From Pegethrix bostrychoides GSE-TBD4-15B (GTDB taxonomy: Bacteria; Cyanobacteriota; Cyanobacteriia; Elainellales; Elainellaceae): DNA of 64,000 bases. Shown here piece after piece: positions 54,778 through 64,000 of this stretch (position 1 is its first letter; the number at the start of each line of letters is the position of its first letter). Below the pieces are notes generated by a model. It worked only from the letters and a program-made list of their open reading frames with translations. It did not search any database and was not told the DNA's origin. Location: contig JAHHHV010000065.1 of the NCBI GenBank assembly GCA_019359155.1, positions 119,607 to 183,606 on the forward strand. Direction: 5' to 3'. The position numbers were made by a program, and so were the translations under genes.

Positions 54778-57702
54778 TCATTCGTCGTTATCGCTATATT
54801 CTGTCTGAATGCAGCTCCGGATAATAGCAGAGCCTTCCTTAGTTATCGAGTAACGTTTGCCATGACGAGCGAAGTAAACTTCAATGTCAGGTTTGCCTCT
54901 AAAGTCCCGGAATGCACGTGCTACATTTGTATCTGGTACATCCATATCTCCCTCCTCAGTAAGAATCTTCGCAATTTTTGCAGCTGTTAGTGGGCCTTTT
55001 CGGTTGATAGCAGCATATTCAAGTGCCCATAGAATTCTTGGAATCCAGACAGATGAGTGCAGTTTTAGATTACGGGGCAATCGTGGCAGCAATTCAGGTT
55101 GAAGTGTAACATCAAAAGATAACTGTTCAATCTCTAAATTCTTTTGATTCAGTTTTTCTTGATTGTATTGGCTGCATGGCAGAAGATTAACATCCCATGA
55201 ATTTGACCGTGATAAAGTTTCCTGTACCCAGGATTGTATGGAAAACTTTTCTGATAGAAGCTTGTCTTCTCGAACTCTCGCCGCTCCCAAGTAAGCTTCA
55301 AAAATTGTGACGGAGTTGGCTGCAACTATGTCAGATAACGATGTGCCCTCTTCAGTACCTGCCTCTGCTGCCTGACGAATAAACTCTTGAGCCAAGTCTG
55401 GGGCGTACCAACGGCTAATCAATGCCATTGCTGTACGGTAAACTTTTTGGAGGGCAAGACGCGCAATATGTGCATAACCAATTGAGCTAATGCTCATGCG
55501 TATTGAAAGTGTTTCAGAATTTTCTTTTACTGAAGTCAGTAGTCCTTGAGAGGAAAGCGCTTTAAGTGCTTGCTCTACACTATGTGCTGGGTAGCCCCAA
55601 GCTGCAAATTTTGCAATAACGGACTCTGTGGCTTCCAAAAGACTTCTATCTGGATGCGATTCATAAGCCCAGCTGTAATAACCTAACAAGCGGAGTCGAA
55701 GTGCATGAAGAGGCGGCACATGTGGATCTGCATCAAAAATTTTCTTCAGATCAAGCTGATGATCCAGTTGCCCAGCCATCGCAATGAGTGCTTCTAGCAA
55801 GTAGTCAACTGTTGGTTCTGGGGTGGAATTTAAAAGTGTAGTTCCTGATATGAATTCACGTACAATATCTAGTGCAGAGCGTATATTATGTCCTGATAAT
55901 GCAGACACAACTTCCAGTCCCTCGCGTGGGGAGTCTAGCAATCCTTTCGTAATAATATCAACGACCTTAATTATTTCTTCGGATGAGTTTCCAAATCCCT
56001 TAGGTAAATTATTATTTTCTAGACAATGACGAATATACTTGACACGCTGTCGTAGTAATTGGTCAAGAGCAGGTGCCTGAACGTGAAAGACAAATTCCAA
56101 CGGGCTAGAGCTTAAAAATCCCCTTGATTGGCGACCATCGTTAAACGTATCCTGACGAATGCTGACAATAGCGACTGCTGGAGTCTCCTTAGCAAGACGC
56201 AGCGCTAAGCCGTAAATGCAACGTTGATATTTACTCGAAGCTTGGTCAAGATTATCAAGAACTAAGAGAATAGGATACTTCAGCTCGTCTCGACGCTTGA
56301 AACGTGCCCTCAGGTGGCGAATGTAATGAATTAGGAATGTAATCGCATCCCTACGATACTCTTGGATAAGCTCATATTCTCTGTGATCCCATTGTTCTGG
56401 ATTGCGCTTGAAATAGCTTTCTGAACTACTTCGCTCTTTGAAAAGGCAATCGCGCAGCATTGTCTTAAGCGTTGTTTCATTAGCTGGGTCTGCTTCGTTG
56501 CGTGCATTTTCTGATACATCATCACGTTTTTTTAGAGTGGAGATAGCTGATTGAGTCAGTTTTTCCAATATGAGAGCTGCTGTTTGCCGTTGAATTTCTT
56601 GATCATCAAAATCTTCAAAATTTCCCTGATTCTCCAAATCGACATAAGCAAATATTGCAGCATCACCCTTAGTTTTGTAGTCTACATTTTTTTCATCTGC
56701 TGATACCTTGTGCACCTCACGCAAGGCGGCTAGTGTTCGATAAAGAAAAGTTGTTTTGCCAACACCTACATTTCCTACAACTAGAATCGGATATTTGATC
56801 TTTCCAGAAATATCAAGACTTTGCAACTGGTCAACGAATGCCTTAGTATTACCTTCGTAGACAGTCTCTCCTCCAACTGTATCACTTGAGAGCGTGTCAT
56901 TTAATAACCTCTGAAGGCTGCGATTAAAATCAGGTCGGTCTCCTGGCTCTACGTAGCATTTTGCAAGCATTTTAGACCGATCAACACCATGAATTTGCGC
57001 GAAGAACTGTAGTCCAATCGCTCGTCTTAAGTCGAGTAGGTCGACTGATACAGGTTTTCTTCTGAGAGTGAGATTTTCACACGGAATAATGGAGCGTGGA
57101 ATTTCCTGAGGAGTGGGTCGTGCAAGTTGTCGAGACAGTTCTGATGAAACGACTTTGTGAGGCGCTAAACATGCTAAAAATTCATCAAAGTTGGCAGTGA
57201 GTGACTCAGAAGAGGGAAATACGATTGCCCGCCCGTCATTCCAACTTTGAGCTTCACTGCTAAGGCCACGAAAGAATATCCACTGATACCCATTCGTAAT
57301 GCAAGCATAGGGTATTGCTTTATCATTGCAATAGCCTGCGGCTTGCTTCAAGGCATCTTTGAGTGACTTTCCCCCAGTTCTTAGAAGTGTAGTCAATGCT
57401 CGGGTTCGTCCAGCTTCAAATTTTGCTTCATCAAGTGTGAACGATGCGCCAGAACGCTTTGCTTCAATAACGAGAGTTGGGTGAGGCGAACAAGGCAGCA
57501 CGTAATCTACATAGTCACCTGTTCCAGTACTTACCTCCCGATCAAAACCACCAGACTCCCATCCAACTGCTGTAAGAATTCGATCGATGAGATCGCAGCG
57601 AGTCTCTGCTTCATTGGGTTCAGAAAGTCGCCTTGTCTCACCAAATTTTTCAAAGGCTTCGATTACAGTCTGCTTGGCAAGATTTGGGTCTATATTTCCC
57701 AT
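54778..57702 (-). CDS. Nuclease-NTPase fusion, putative defence protein
   Basis: 974 residues. Residues 1-200 look like an HsdR_N-type PD-(D/E)XK nuclease: Asp66 in YVDYVL, Glu80-Ala-Lys82 in LVIEAKR and a QxxxY motif (Gln120, Tyr124). A P-loop NTPase follows with Walker A GNVGVGKT at 310-317, Walker B ILLVLDNLD with Asp483, and SIRQDTF (about 514-520) as a candidate sensor. Residues about 560-880 are helical, and the end (YSITKEGSAIIRS) resembles a winged helix. This layout recalls anti-phage NTPases that trigger a nuclease, but I cannot name a known family. The region is AT-rich compared with pyrG. It lies inside the pyrG-flanked island. Confidence 0.7.
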   Translation of the reverse strand: MGNIDPNLAKQTVIEAFEKFGETRRLSEPNEAETRCDLIDRILTAVGWESGGFDREVSTGTGDYVDYVLPCSPHPTLVIEAKRSGASFTLDEAKFEAGRTRALTTLLRTGGKSLKDALKQAAGYCNDKAIPYACITNGYQWIFFRGLSSEAQSWNDGRAIVFPSSESLTANFDEFLACLAPHKVVSSELSRQLARPTPQEIPRSIIPCENLTLRRKPVSVDLLDLRRAIGLQFFAQIHGVDRSKMLAKCYVEPGDRPDFNRSLQRLLNDTLSSDTVGGETVYEGNTKAFVDQLQSLDISGKIKYPILVVGNVGVGKTTFLYRTLAALREVHKVSADEKNVDYKTKGDAAIFAYVDLENQGNFEDFDDQEIQRQTAALILEKLTQSAISTLKKRDDVSENARNEADPANETTLKTMLRDCLFKERSSSESYFKRNPEQWDHREYELIQEYRRDAITFLIHYIRHLRARFKRRDELKYPILLVLDNLDQASSKYQRCIYGLALRLAKETPAVAIVSIRQDTFNDGRQSRGFLSSSPLEFVFHVQAPALDQLLRQRVKYIRHCLENNNLPKGFGNSSEEIIKVVDIITKGLLDSPREGLEVVSALSGHNIRSALDIVREFISGTTLLNSTPEPTVDYLLEALIAMAGQLDHQLDLKKIFDADPHVPPLHALRLRLLGYYSWAYESHPDRSLLEATESVIAKFAAWGYPAHSVEQALKALSSQGLLTSVKENSETLSIRMSISSIGYAHIARLALQKVYRTAMALISRWYAPDLAQEFIRQAAEAGTEEGTSLSDIVAANSVTIFEAYLGAARVREDKLLSEKFSIQSWVQETLSRSNSWDVNLLPCSQYNQEKLNQKNLEIEQLSFDVTLQPELLPRLPRNLKLHSSVWIPRILWALEYAAINRKGPLTAAKIAKILTEEGDMDVPDTNVARAFRDFRGKPDIEVYFARHGKRYSITKEGSAIIRSCIQTEYSDNDE

Positions 57703-57904
57703 TGTGAAGACATTATTTCTGATTAAGCTAGCGCACCCGATAGTGTAGATGTGCTCTATCTTAATCGTAACTCCTGCTGGAGGTACATAGTTTGGGCTTC
57801 AACCACCTGAATCTTAGCCGAAACCAATCTACATGCTGCCCTCAAAATTATGCAAAAAGCCCTGCCAGCGATTGAAATTACGTTACTTGAGCTGATTAGA
57901 TACA

Positions 57905-57917
57905 GGCGGCTCATGAG

Positions 57918-57922
<5 letters not shown>
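57905..57922. repeat. 18-bp perfect palindrome at the right repeat edge
   Basis: GGCGGCTCATGAGCCGCC is its own reverse complement. Its right arm overlaps the first bases of the right direct repeat, while the left repeat lacks the left arm. It lies 66 bp before the pyrG ATG. It could be a regulatory dyad, a hairpin, or part of the insertion site. Confidence 0.85.
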
Positions 57923-59698
<1,776 letters not shown>

Positions 59699-59789
59699 GA
59701 CGGATGCCGACGGTCGATCGAGATCACAGGCAGATCACATCGGCTTTGATTAGTCTGAGGGTTGCAACTAGCGCCCTGAGGTGACTCTG

Positions 59790-60299
59790 ATGATTAACTT
59801 GGCAACATCATCTGCTTCTGCGCTCAACGCTCAGCCGATTCGCAGTACCCAACCTGCTCCACTCAAGCCAACAGCAGCGACGCGCGCCACCCGCAAACGC
59901 GCCAGTGCCTCTGCCACAGCCGCGCTCGAAAAGTCGGTGTTTCGGCAGATCAATCGATATCGCCAGCAGCAAGGTCTGGCAGCGCTGAGCACCAACAGCA
60001 GCATCACGCGCCAAGCCCGTCGTCACAGCCAGGATATGGCGAACAGTGGCGACATCAGCCACGATGGGTTTGAGGGTCGGGTCAAAACTATCGGCAAGAC
60101 AATTCGCTACCGCAGCGCTGCCGAAAACGTCGCCTACAATTTTGGGTTTGAGAGTCCCGGCGCTCAGGCTGTGACGGGTTGGCTGAATAGCCCAGGGCAT
60201 CTAGACAATATTGTCGGCAATTTTAATCTGACCGGGATTGGAGTCGCCAAAAACAGTCGTGGCGAGTACTACTTCACGCAGATTTTTATCAAGCGCTAA
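59790..60299 (+). CDS. CAP/SCP-domain secreted protein
   Basis: About 169 residues. The N-terminal 45 are low-complexity (Ala/Thr/Ser/Arg) without a clear signal peptide. A CAP domain follows: LEKSVFRQINRYRQQQGLAA, RHSQDMANSGDISHDGFEGR, AAENVAYNF and WLNSPGHLDNIVGNF, then GIGVAK. The conserved His and Glu residues of the CAP cavity are present (SHDGF, AENV, GHLDN). CAP proteins of bacteria are usually extracellular; their role here is unknown. The ATG at 59790 has GAGGTG seven bases upstream; a GTG at 59781 is part of that site. Confidence 0.85.
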   Translation: MINLATSSASALNAQPIRSTQPAPLKPTAATRATRKRASASATAALEKSVFRQINRYRQQQGLAALSTNSSITRQARRHSQDMANSGDISHDGFEGRVKTIGKTIRYRSAAENVAYNFGFESPGAQAVTGWLNSPGHLDNIVGNFNLTGIGVAKNSRGEYYFTQIFIKR

Positions 60300-60390
60300 G
60301 TCGGATGGCTAGTGTTTCACTTCCAGACAACCTGCCCAAACAGCTTCTACAATAGTTGAGATCAATCATGGGGAGCAGGGCCAGAAATCT

Positions 60391-61014
60391 GTGGAAGAGT
60401 TTCAAGTTTGTGACGGCGATCTGTCGGATAGTCTCTTGCAGCAGTACTTGAAAGCCGAGGCACTGGCAGTCGATACTGAAACAATGGGGCTTCTCCCCCA
60501 GCGCGATCGGCTCTGTTTGGTGCAGCTCTGCGACCCGACAGGCCTGGTCTGCGCCCTGCGGATTCAGGCGGGGCAAACAGCAGCGCCAAACCTGAAGCAG
60601 CTTTTAGAATCGCCCCAGACTGTCAAGGTATTCCACTTTGCGCGGTTTGACCTAGCCACGCTCCGCCACCATCTGCAAATTCAGGTCAATCCAGTATTCT
60701 GCACGAAGCTGGCGAGCAAGTTGGCTCGAACCTACAGCCCCAAACATGGCCTGAAAGATGTCGTCCTTGAGCTAGAGCGCGTCGAGTTAGATAAATCAGC
60801 ACAAAGCTCAGACTGGGGAAATGCCGCCAATCTCTCTGATGAGCAGCTCAAATATGCAGCCAACGACGTGCGCTATTTGCTTAACCTGCGGCTAAAGCTC
60901 ACTGAAATGCTCAAACGCGAGCAGCGCTGGCAGCTGGCGCAAGACTGTTTTGCCTGTCTGCCAACGATTGCGGCGCTCGATCTGCTGCAATACCAGAATG
61001 TGTTTGAGCATTGA
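60391..61014 (+). CDS. RNase D-like 3'-5' exonuclease
   Basis: 207 residues, a DEDD exonuclease domain without the HRDC domains of full RNase D. Motifs are AVDTETMGL (first Asp and Glu), FHFARFDLATL (second motif) and YAANDVRYLL (Tyr and last Asp, DEDDy type). It probably trims RNA 3' ends such as tRNA precursors. A GTG start at 60391 is used; no ATG fits the frame upstream. Short single-domain forms are common in cyanobacteria. It follows the CAP gene after 91 bp and is not clearly linked to it. Confidence 0.87.
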   Translation: MEEFQVCDGDLSDSLLQQYLKAEALAVDTETMGLLPQRDRLCLVQLCDPTGLVCALRIQAGQTAAPNLKQLLESPQTVKVFHFARFDLATLRHHLQIQVNPVFCTKLASKLARTYSPKHGLKDVVLELERVELDKSAQSSDWGNAANLSDEQLKYAANDVRYLLNLRLKLTEMLKREQRWQLAQDCFACLPTIAALDLLQYQNVFEH

Positions 61015-61146
61015 CGCGCAGCCTGTCGTTTGGCTACTTCAGAGGATCATGAATGTCACCACTAGGCTTTTGAGACAGAATTCTAGCTCTTTGACCGTCA
61101 TGGTTACAACCGCTTTGAAGTTTTGCATCACGCCGTTTCACCGATA

Positions 61147-61362
61147 TCAATCCTCAACTTTCTTGAGTGCATCTGGCTTATGAGCAGCTTCAGCGCCCGT
61201 TTTTTCGCTTTTTACAAGGTATTGCGGCTCTGATGAAGAGGCATTGACCGAGTGCCCCTTAATTTGAATGGGTTCTGTCAACTTTTTCTGAACCGTGCCG
61301 ACGATTTTCCCTTGGGCGCTCTGCCATTCCACTCTGTCGCCCTTTTTGAATTCGCTGCTCAT
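61147..61362 (-). CDS. DUF2945 (HVA1-type TUDOR) protein
   Basis: 71 residues. It begins FKKGDRVEWQSAQGKIVGTV, the first strands of the small beta-barrel of DUF2945, and continues PQYLVKSEKTGAEAAHKPDA with the conserved HKP. The family is small, widespread in bacteria and plants, and without a known function. It is on the opposite strand from its neighbours and separately expressed. GC content is like the host's. Confidence 0.8.
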   Translation of the reverse strand: MSSEFKKGDRVEWQSAQGKIVGTVQKKLTEPIQIKGHSVNASSSEPQYLVKSEKTGAEAAHKPDALKKVED

Positions 61363-61551
61363 GAGTTTTCTCTGTCGGTGCCTGTGATTGCTGACTGTGA
61401 TTATTTGCTCAGGTTAATCAACTCGATAGCCGCAGAGCCTCTATCGAAAGTCAGTATTGCGGCTGGCTGGCGAGGCTGCCAATTTAGAGCCCGCCAATTT
61501 CAAGTCACCGCCACCGCCTATAATAATCGATGCTGACTTGCGGATGGCGCG

Positions 61552-62856
61552 ATGACCTCACCCAAAATTATTGTGCTCGATGATGATCCGACCGGATCAC
61601 AGACGGTTCATAGCTGCTTGCTGCTGATGCGATGGGATGTCGAAACGCTGAAGCTAGGGCTAGCCGATCAGTCGCCAATTTTCTTTGTACTCACCAACAG
61701 TCGCGCCATGTCGCCCGAACAGGCGCTGGCCACCGTGCGAGAGGTTTGCCGAAATCTGAAGCAGGCGCTGCAAGAGTCAGAGGTCAAGGAGTTTCTGGTG
61801 GTCAGCCGCTCTGACTCGACGCTGCGCGGACATTATCCGCTCGAAACAGATGCGATTGCCGCAGAGCTAGGGGCATTTGACGCTCATTTTCTGACACCTG
61901 CCTTTTTTGAGGGCGGGCGTTTTACGAAAGATAGCGTTCACTATTTGCTGGTGAATGGCGTTCCCACTCCCGTTCACCAGACTGAATTTGCTCAAGACTC
62001 AGTGTTTGGCTATCGGCACAGCTATCTGCCTGACTACGTGGCCGAAAAAACGCAGGGGAGGATCTCAGCAGAGCAGGTGGAGCGCTTTTTGCTGGGCGAA
62101 ATTCGCTCAGGTACACTGGAGCGCCTGATGCAGCTACATGACAATCAGTGCGTAGCGGTGGATGCAGAAACTCAGGCGGATCTAGATCGGTTTGCTCAAG
62201 ATTTATTGACGGCTTCGGCGCAGGGCAAACGCTTTCTGTTTCGTAGCGCGGCAAGTTTACTCACGGCCTTAGCCGCACTGCCGCCTCAGCCCGTGGCCTC
62301 AGAGTCAATGGCGCAGTATGTGCGGGGCGGCAAGCCGGGAGCGGTGATTGTCGGGTCGCATGTCAAAAAAACGACTGAGCAGCTAGAAGAACTGCTGAAG
62401 CTGCCCGGAACGCAGGCGATTGAGGTCAACGTGGCGGAGCTGCAAGCTCAGCATGACCTGCTCGACCAGACGCTGGCGCAGGCTCACCAGAGTCATGCCG
62501 CAGGCCGAACGCCAGTTATTTTTACGAGCCGCCAAGAGCTAAGCTTTGTCGATGCCCAAACTCGACTCGATTTTGGCGTGGCGGTCTCCAAGCTGCTGAT
62601 GGATATTTTGCGCGGGCTGCCTGCAGATCTGGGCTTTTTGGTCAGCAAGGGCGGCATCACCTCCAACGATACGCTAAGTGACGGACTGGCGCTGCGGTCG
62701 GCGCGACTGCTGGGGCAGATTTTGCCGGGGGTTTCGGTGATCACCACTGCCGCTGAGCATCCTCAGTTCCCGAATCTACCCGTGGTGCTGTTTCCCGGCA
62801 ATGTTGGTGACCGATTTGCCCTAGCTGCCGCCTACCAAAAGCTAACCGCAGCTTAG
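61552..62856 (+). CDS. Four-carbon acid sugar kinase family (DUF1537) protein
   Basis: 434 residues, full length. The N-terminal domain has IIVLDDDPTGSQTVHSCLLL and SRSDSTLRGHYPLE, the C-terminal nucleotide-binding domain GFLVSKGGITSNDTLSDGL and VVLFPGNVGD. OtnK-type members phosphorylate D-erythronate or L-threonate; no isomerase, dehydrogenase or aldolase partner lies nearby, so the substrate is open. A TATAAT is present 28 bp upstream of the ATG. The last 41 codons of this gene exist as an inverted copy at 52546-52692. Confidence 0.87.
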   Translation: MTSPKIIVLDDDPTGSQTVHSCLLLMRWDVETLKLGLADQSPIFFVLTNSRAMSPEQALATVREVCRNLKQALQESEVKEFLVVSRSDSTLRGHYPLETDAIAAELGAFDAHFLTPAFFEGGRFTKDSVHYLLVNGVPTPVHQTEFAQDSVFGYRHSYLPDYVAEKTQGRISAEQVERFLLGEIRSGTLERLMQLHDNQCVAVDAETQADLDRFAQDLLTASAQGKRFLFRSAASLLTALAALPPQPVASESMAQYVRGGKPGAVIVGSHVKKTTEQLEELLKLPGTQAIEVNVAELQAQHDLLDQTLAQAHQSHAAGRTPVIFTSRQELSFVDAQTRLDFGVAVSKLLMDILRGLPADLGFLVSKGGITSNDTLSDGLALRSARLLGQILPGVSVITTAAEHPQFPNLPVVLFPGNVGDRFALAAAYQKLTAA

Positions 62857-62893
62857 CTTAAACTCAAGGGCATCTGAACTCGACTTTATCCAT

Positions 62894-63160
62894 TTAGGCC
62901 GCGTAGCACAAGAGGCTAGACCAGCAGTCCAGTAGAGCCTGCGGTACTTTTACAATGTTGGTTGTTTGAGTAGAAGTATGAAAAAGTCGCACCTGCCAGA
63001 ATCGTTGTCGTACAGAGGCTAGAGCATCACTAAAGGTGAGTGAAGATTTCTGATACCAAGCAGATTGCAACCCAGAGTGACGCAAGTTAGAAGGCAGATG
63101 ATTCGCCAACAGCACCACAATAGAGAACAGTCCAAACAAAGCCGGAGTGGTACGCAAGAT
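62894..63160 (-). pseudogene. Transposase C-terminal fragment
   Basis: The minus strand reads RTTPALFGLFSIVVLLANHL, then AWYQKSSLTFSDALASVRQR and a stop after LLCYAA. It matches, from memory, the last 85 or so residues of a cyanobacterial transposase often placed in IS701-like groups. No upstream part is present. Family name uncertain; it is a dead remnant between the DUF1537 gene and the MITE. Confidence 0.55.
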
Positions 63161-63458
63161 CGCTAAAATGTAATAGACAAGACTTAATCTGACACTTCTG
63201 ATAAACTTACTTTAGAGCAGAGGGGCTTTGTTGCATAAATAATTTGAGAACTACTCTTGCTCAACTCCTCAGACTTAGATTTCCACTTTGCAGCTATTGG
63301 GCTTACCAGGGTAGGGCTTCTCAATCGGTGATATTTTACCCCTATCTCGTACTGTTTATGCAACAAAGCCGCTAAAGGGCATGAATCATTGAATGCATCA
63401 GAAACGCACTCATTACCAATTGATGGATAAATCTTTTGTTGAAAGTCTCTAGAGATTC
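63161..63458. other. Transposon-derived gap
   Basis: It contains the MITE-like element at 63224-63370 and unassigned bases on either side. No gene is seen; a minus-strand open frame spanning it has no recognisable product and is mostly made of the MITE. Confidence 0.5.
63224..63370. mobile_element. MITE-like element derived from the IS5-family element
   Basis: 147 bp bounded by perfect 16-bp inverted repeats (GGCTTTGTTGCATAAA and TTTATGCAACAAAGCC). Its first 84-88 bp are the reverse complement of the end of the IS5-type remnant at about 25100-25183, including the last codons of the transposase. The other side is about 60 bp, likely the second end of the same element. So it is an internally deleted, non-autonomous copy. 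No clear target duplication is seen. Confidence 0.85.
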
Positions 63459-63890
63459 TTAAAGGTACACCCATGGGGTTGGTGCATTTTCACTAAATGC
63501 CAACTGAAGTAGTCTTTCAACCAGCGTTTGAGGCAAAGCTTTTGCAAATAAATATCCTTGAGCAGCATCACAACCAAGGCTTTTCAGACACTCAAGCTGC
63601 TCAGGAGTTTCTACACCTTCTGCAATCGCTTCTAGCCCTAATTGATGAGATAGCGTTAGAATCGCTTTGACGATAGCTAAACTCTCCTCTCCTTGACCTA
63701 GACCACTAATAAACGACCGATCAATTTTAAGATGATTGACAGGCAGTCGATGGAGATAACTAAGGGAAGAATAGCCTGTGCCAAAATCATCAATACTTAA
63801 TTCAATGCCTTTTTCCCTAAGTTTTGTAAGCAATGGAATTAGAAATTCTGAGTTATCCATGAAGACACTCTCAGTCAGGGCTATTTCATT
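63459..63890 (-). pseudogene. EAL-domain phosphodiesterase, C-terminal fragment
   Basis: The frame reads EIALTESVFMDN, then LSIDDFGTGYSSLSYLHRLP, HLKIDRSFISGL and IAEGVETPEQLECLKSLGCD, then AQGYLFAKAL. This is the second half of an EAL domain, which breaks down cyclic di-GMP. The EAL motif itself and everything upstream are missing; an in-frame TAA lies at about 63913. The sequence beyond (63891-64000) looks like an IS start, so the gene has been interrupted. It might be expressed from the internal ATG at 63860, but would not be active alone. Confidence 0.8.
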
Positions 63891-63942
63891 CCAATTGTGA
63901 AACTGATATGGTAGTTAGGCCATCTCTCAAACCCTGACCTCG

Positions 63943-64000
63943 ATGCCTCAACTTGCTATCGTCGAAGCCTTTGCCGACCTCTGTGATACTCGTCGCACAG
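63943..64000 (+). CDS. Transposase N-terminus, cut by window end
   Basis: It reads MPQLAIVEAFADLCDTRRT and continues past the window. The opening resembles the N-terminus of ISAs1/H-repeat-like transposases (an AFADLPDPRR-type sequence). Its position just beyond the broken EAL gene fits an insertion element whose left end is near 63890. Only 19 codons are seen, so the assignment is tentative. Confidence 0.45.
   Translation, partial: MPQLAIVEAFADLCDTRRT

Noticed and set aside
63184..63474. Minus-strand frame of 96 codons
   Set aside because: Half of it is the MITE and no protein family is recognised.

Overview
The window is chromosomal DNA of a cyanobacterium, probably a Leptolyngbya-like filamentous lineage; the genus is inference, the phylum is well supported. 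Evidence: an NDH-1 NdhB subunit, a BicA-type bicarbonate transporter, a cyanobacterial-length topoisomerase I, a fused ThiO-ThiG, CimA, an exosortase with a PEP-CTERM protein, glgX-treZ-treY trehalose genes, Uma2-family proteins and a type IV pilin. The core is GC-rich (mid-fifties per cent by eye), cut by AT-richer patches made of transposon debris and one island.

Layout. 1-0.7 kb: cyanoexosortase cut by the window edge. 0.9-8.0 kb: glgX, treZ, treY, which release glucan chains and turn them into trehalose. 8-20.4 kb: Uma2, an MsbA-like ABC exporter, a universal stress protein, an adaptor/HAE1 RND efflux operon, an ABC_membrane_2 transporter and a FIST-GGDEF sensor cyclase. 20.5-26.4 kb: tRNA-Thr(UGU), bicA, a PEP-CTERM protein and a 2OG-Fe(II) oxygenase, among remnants of an RND gene, IS200, IS4 and IS5 elements. 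26.6-32.7 kb: a heavy-metal RND operon divergent from its probable two-component regulators. 32.8-33.5 kb: a decayed IS1. 33.5-45.9 kb: topA, ndhB, a gutted cupin gene, thiO/thiG, two proline-rich membrane proteins, cimA, a KGG-motif protein and mnmE. 46-52.5 kb: a pilin, Uma2, two tandem SPINDLY-type O-GlcNAc transferases and a methyltransferase. 52.5-58 kb: a scrambled stretch and an AT-rich island inserted at the 5' end of pyrG. 58-62.9 kb: intact pyrG, a CAP protein, an RNase D-like exonuclease, DUF2945 and a DUF1537 kinase. 62.9-64 kb: transposase debris, a MITE and an EAL gene broken by an IS.

The most unusual feature is the region 52.5-58.1 kb. A 182-bp direct repeat (about 97% identical) carrying the pyrG upstream region and first 36-37 codons flanks an AT-rich block. 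The block encodes a 974-residue protein with a PD-(D/E)XK nuclease-like N-terminus fused to a P-loop NTPase, a vapBC-like toxin-antitoxin pair and a small membrane protein. Left of the block, a decayed transposase is joined to an inverted 147-bp copy (also about 97%) of the 3' end of the DUF1537 gene that lies 10 kb away. This looks like a pyrG-targeted defence island, or the residue of an imported pyrG-DUF1537 segment reshaped by insertion sequences. No integrase is visible in it.

The second locus of interest is the pilin/double O-GlcNAc transferase/methyltransferase cluster. Its two transferases have diverged N-terminal halves and nearly identical catalytic halves, a gene-conversion pattern.
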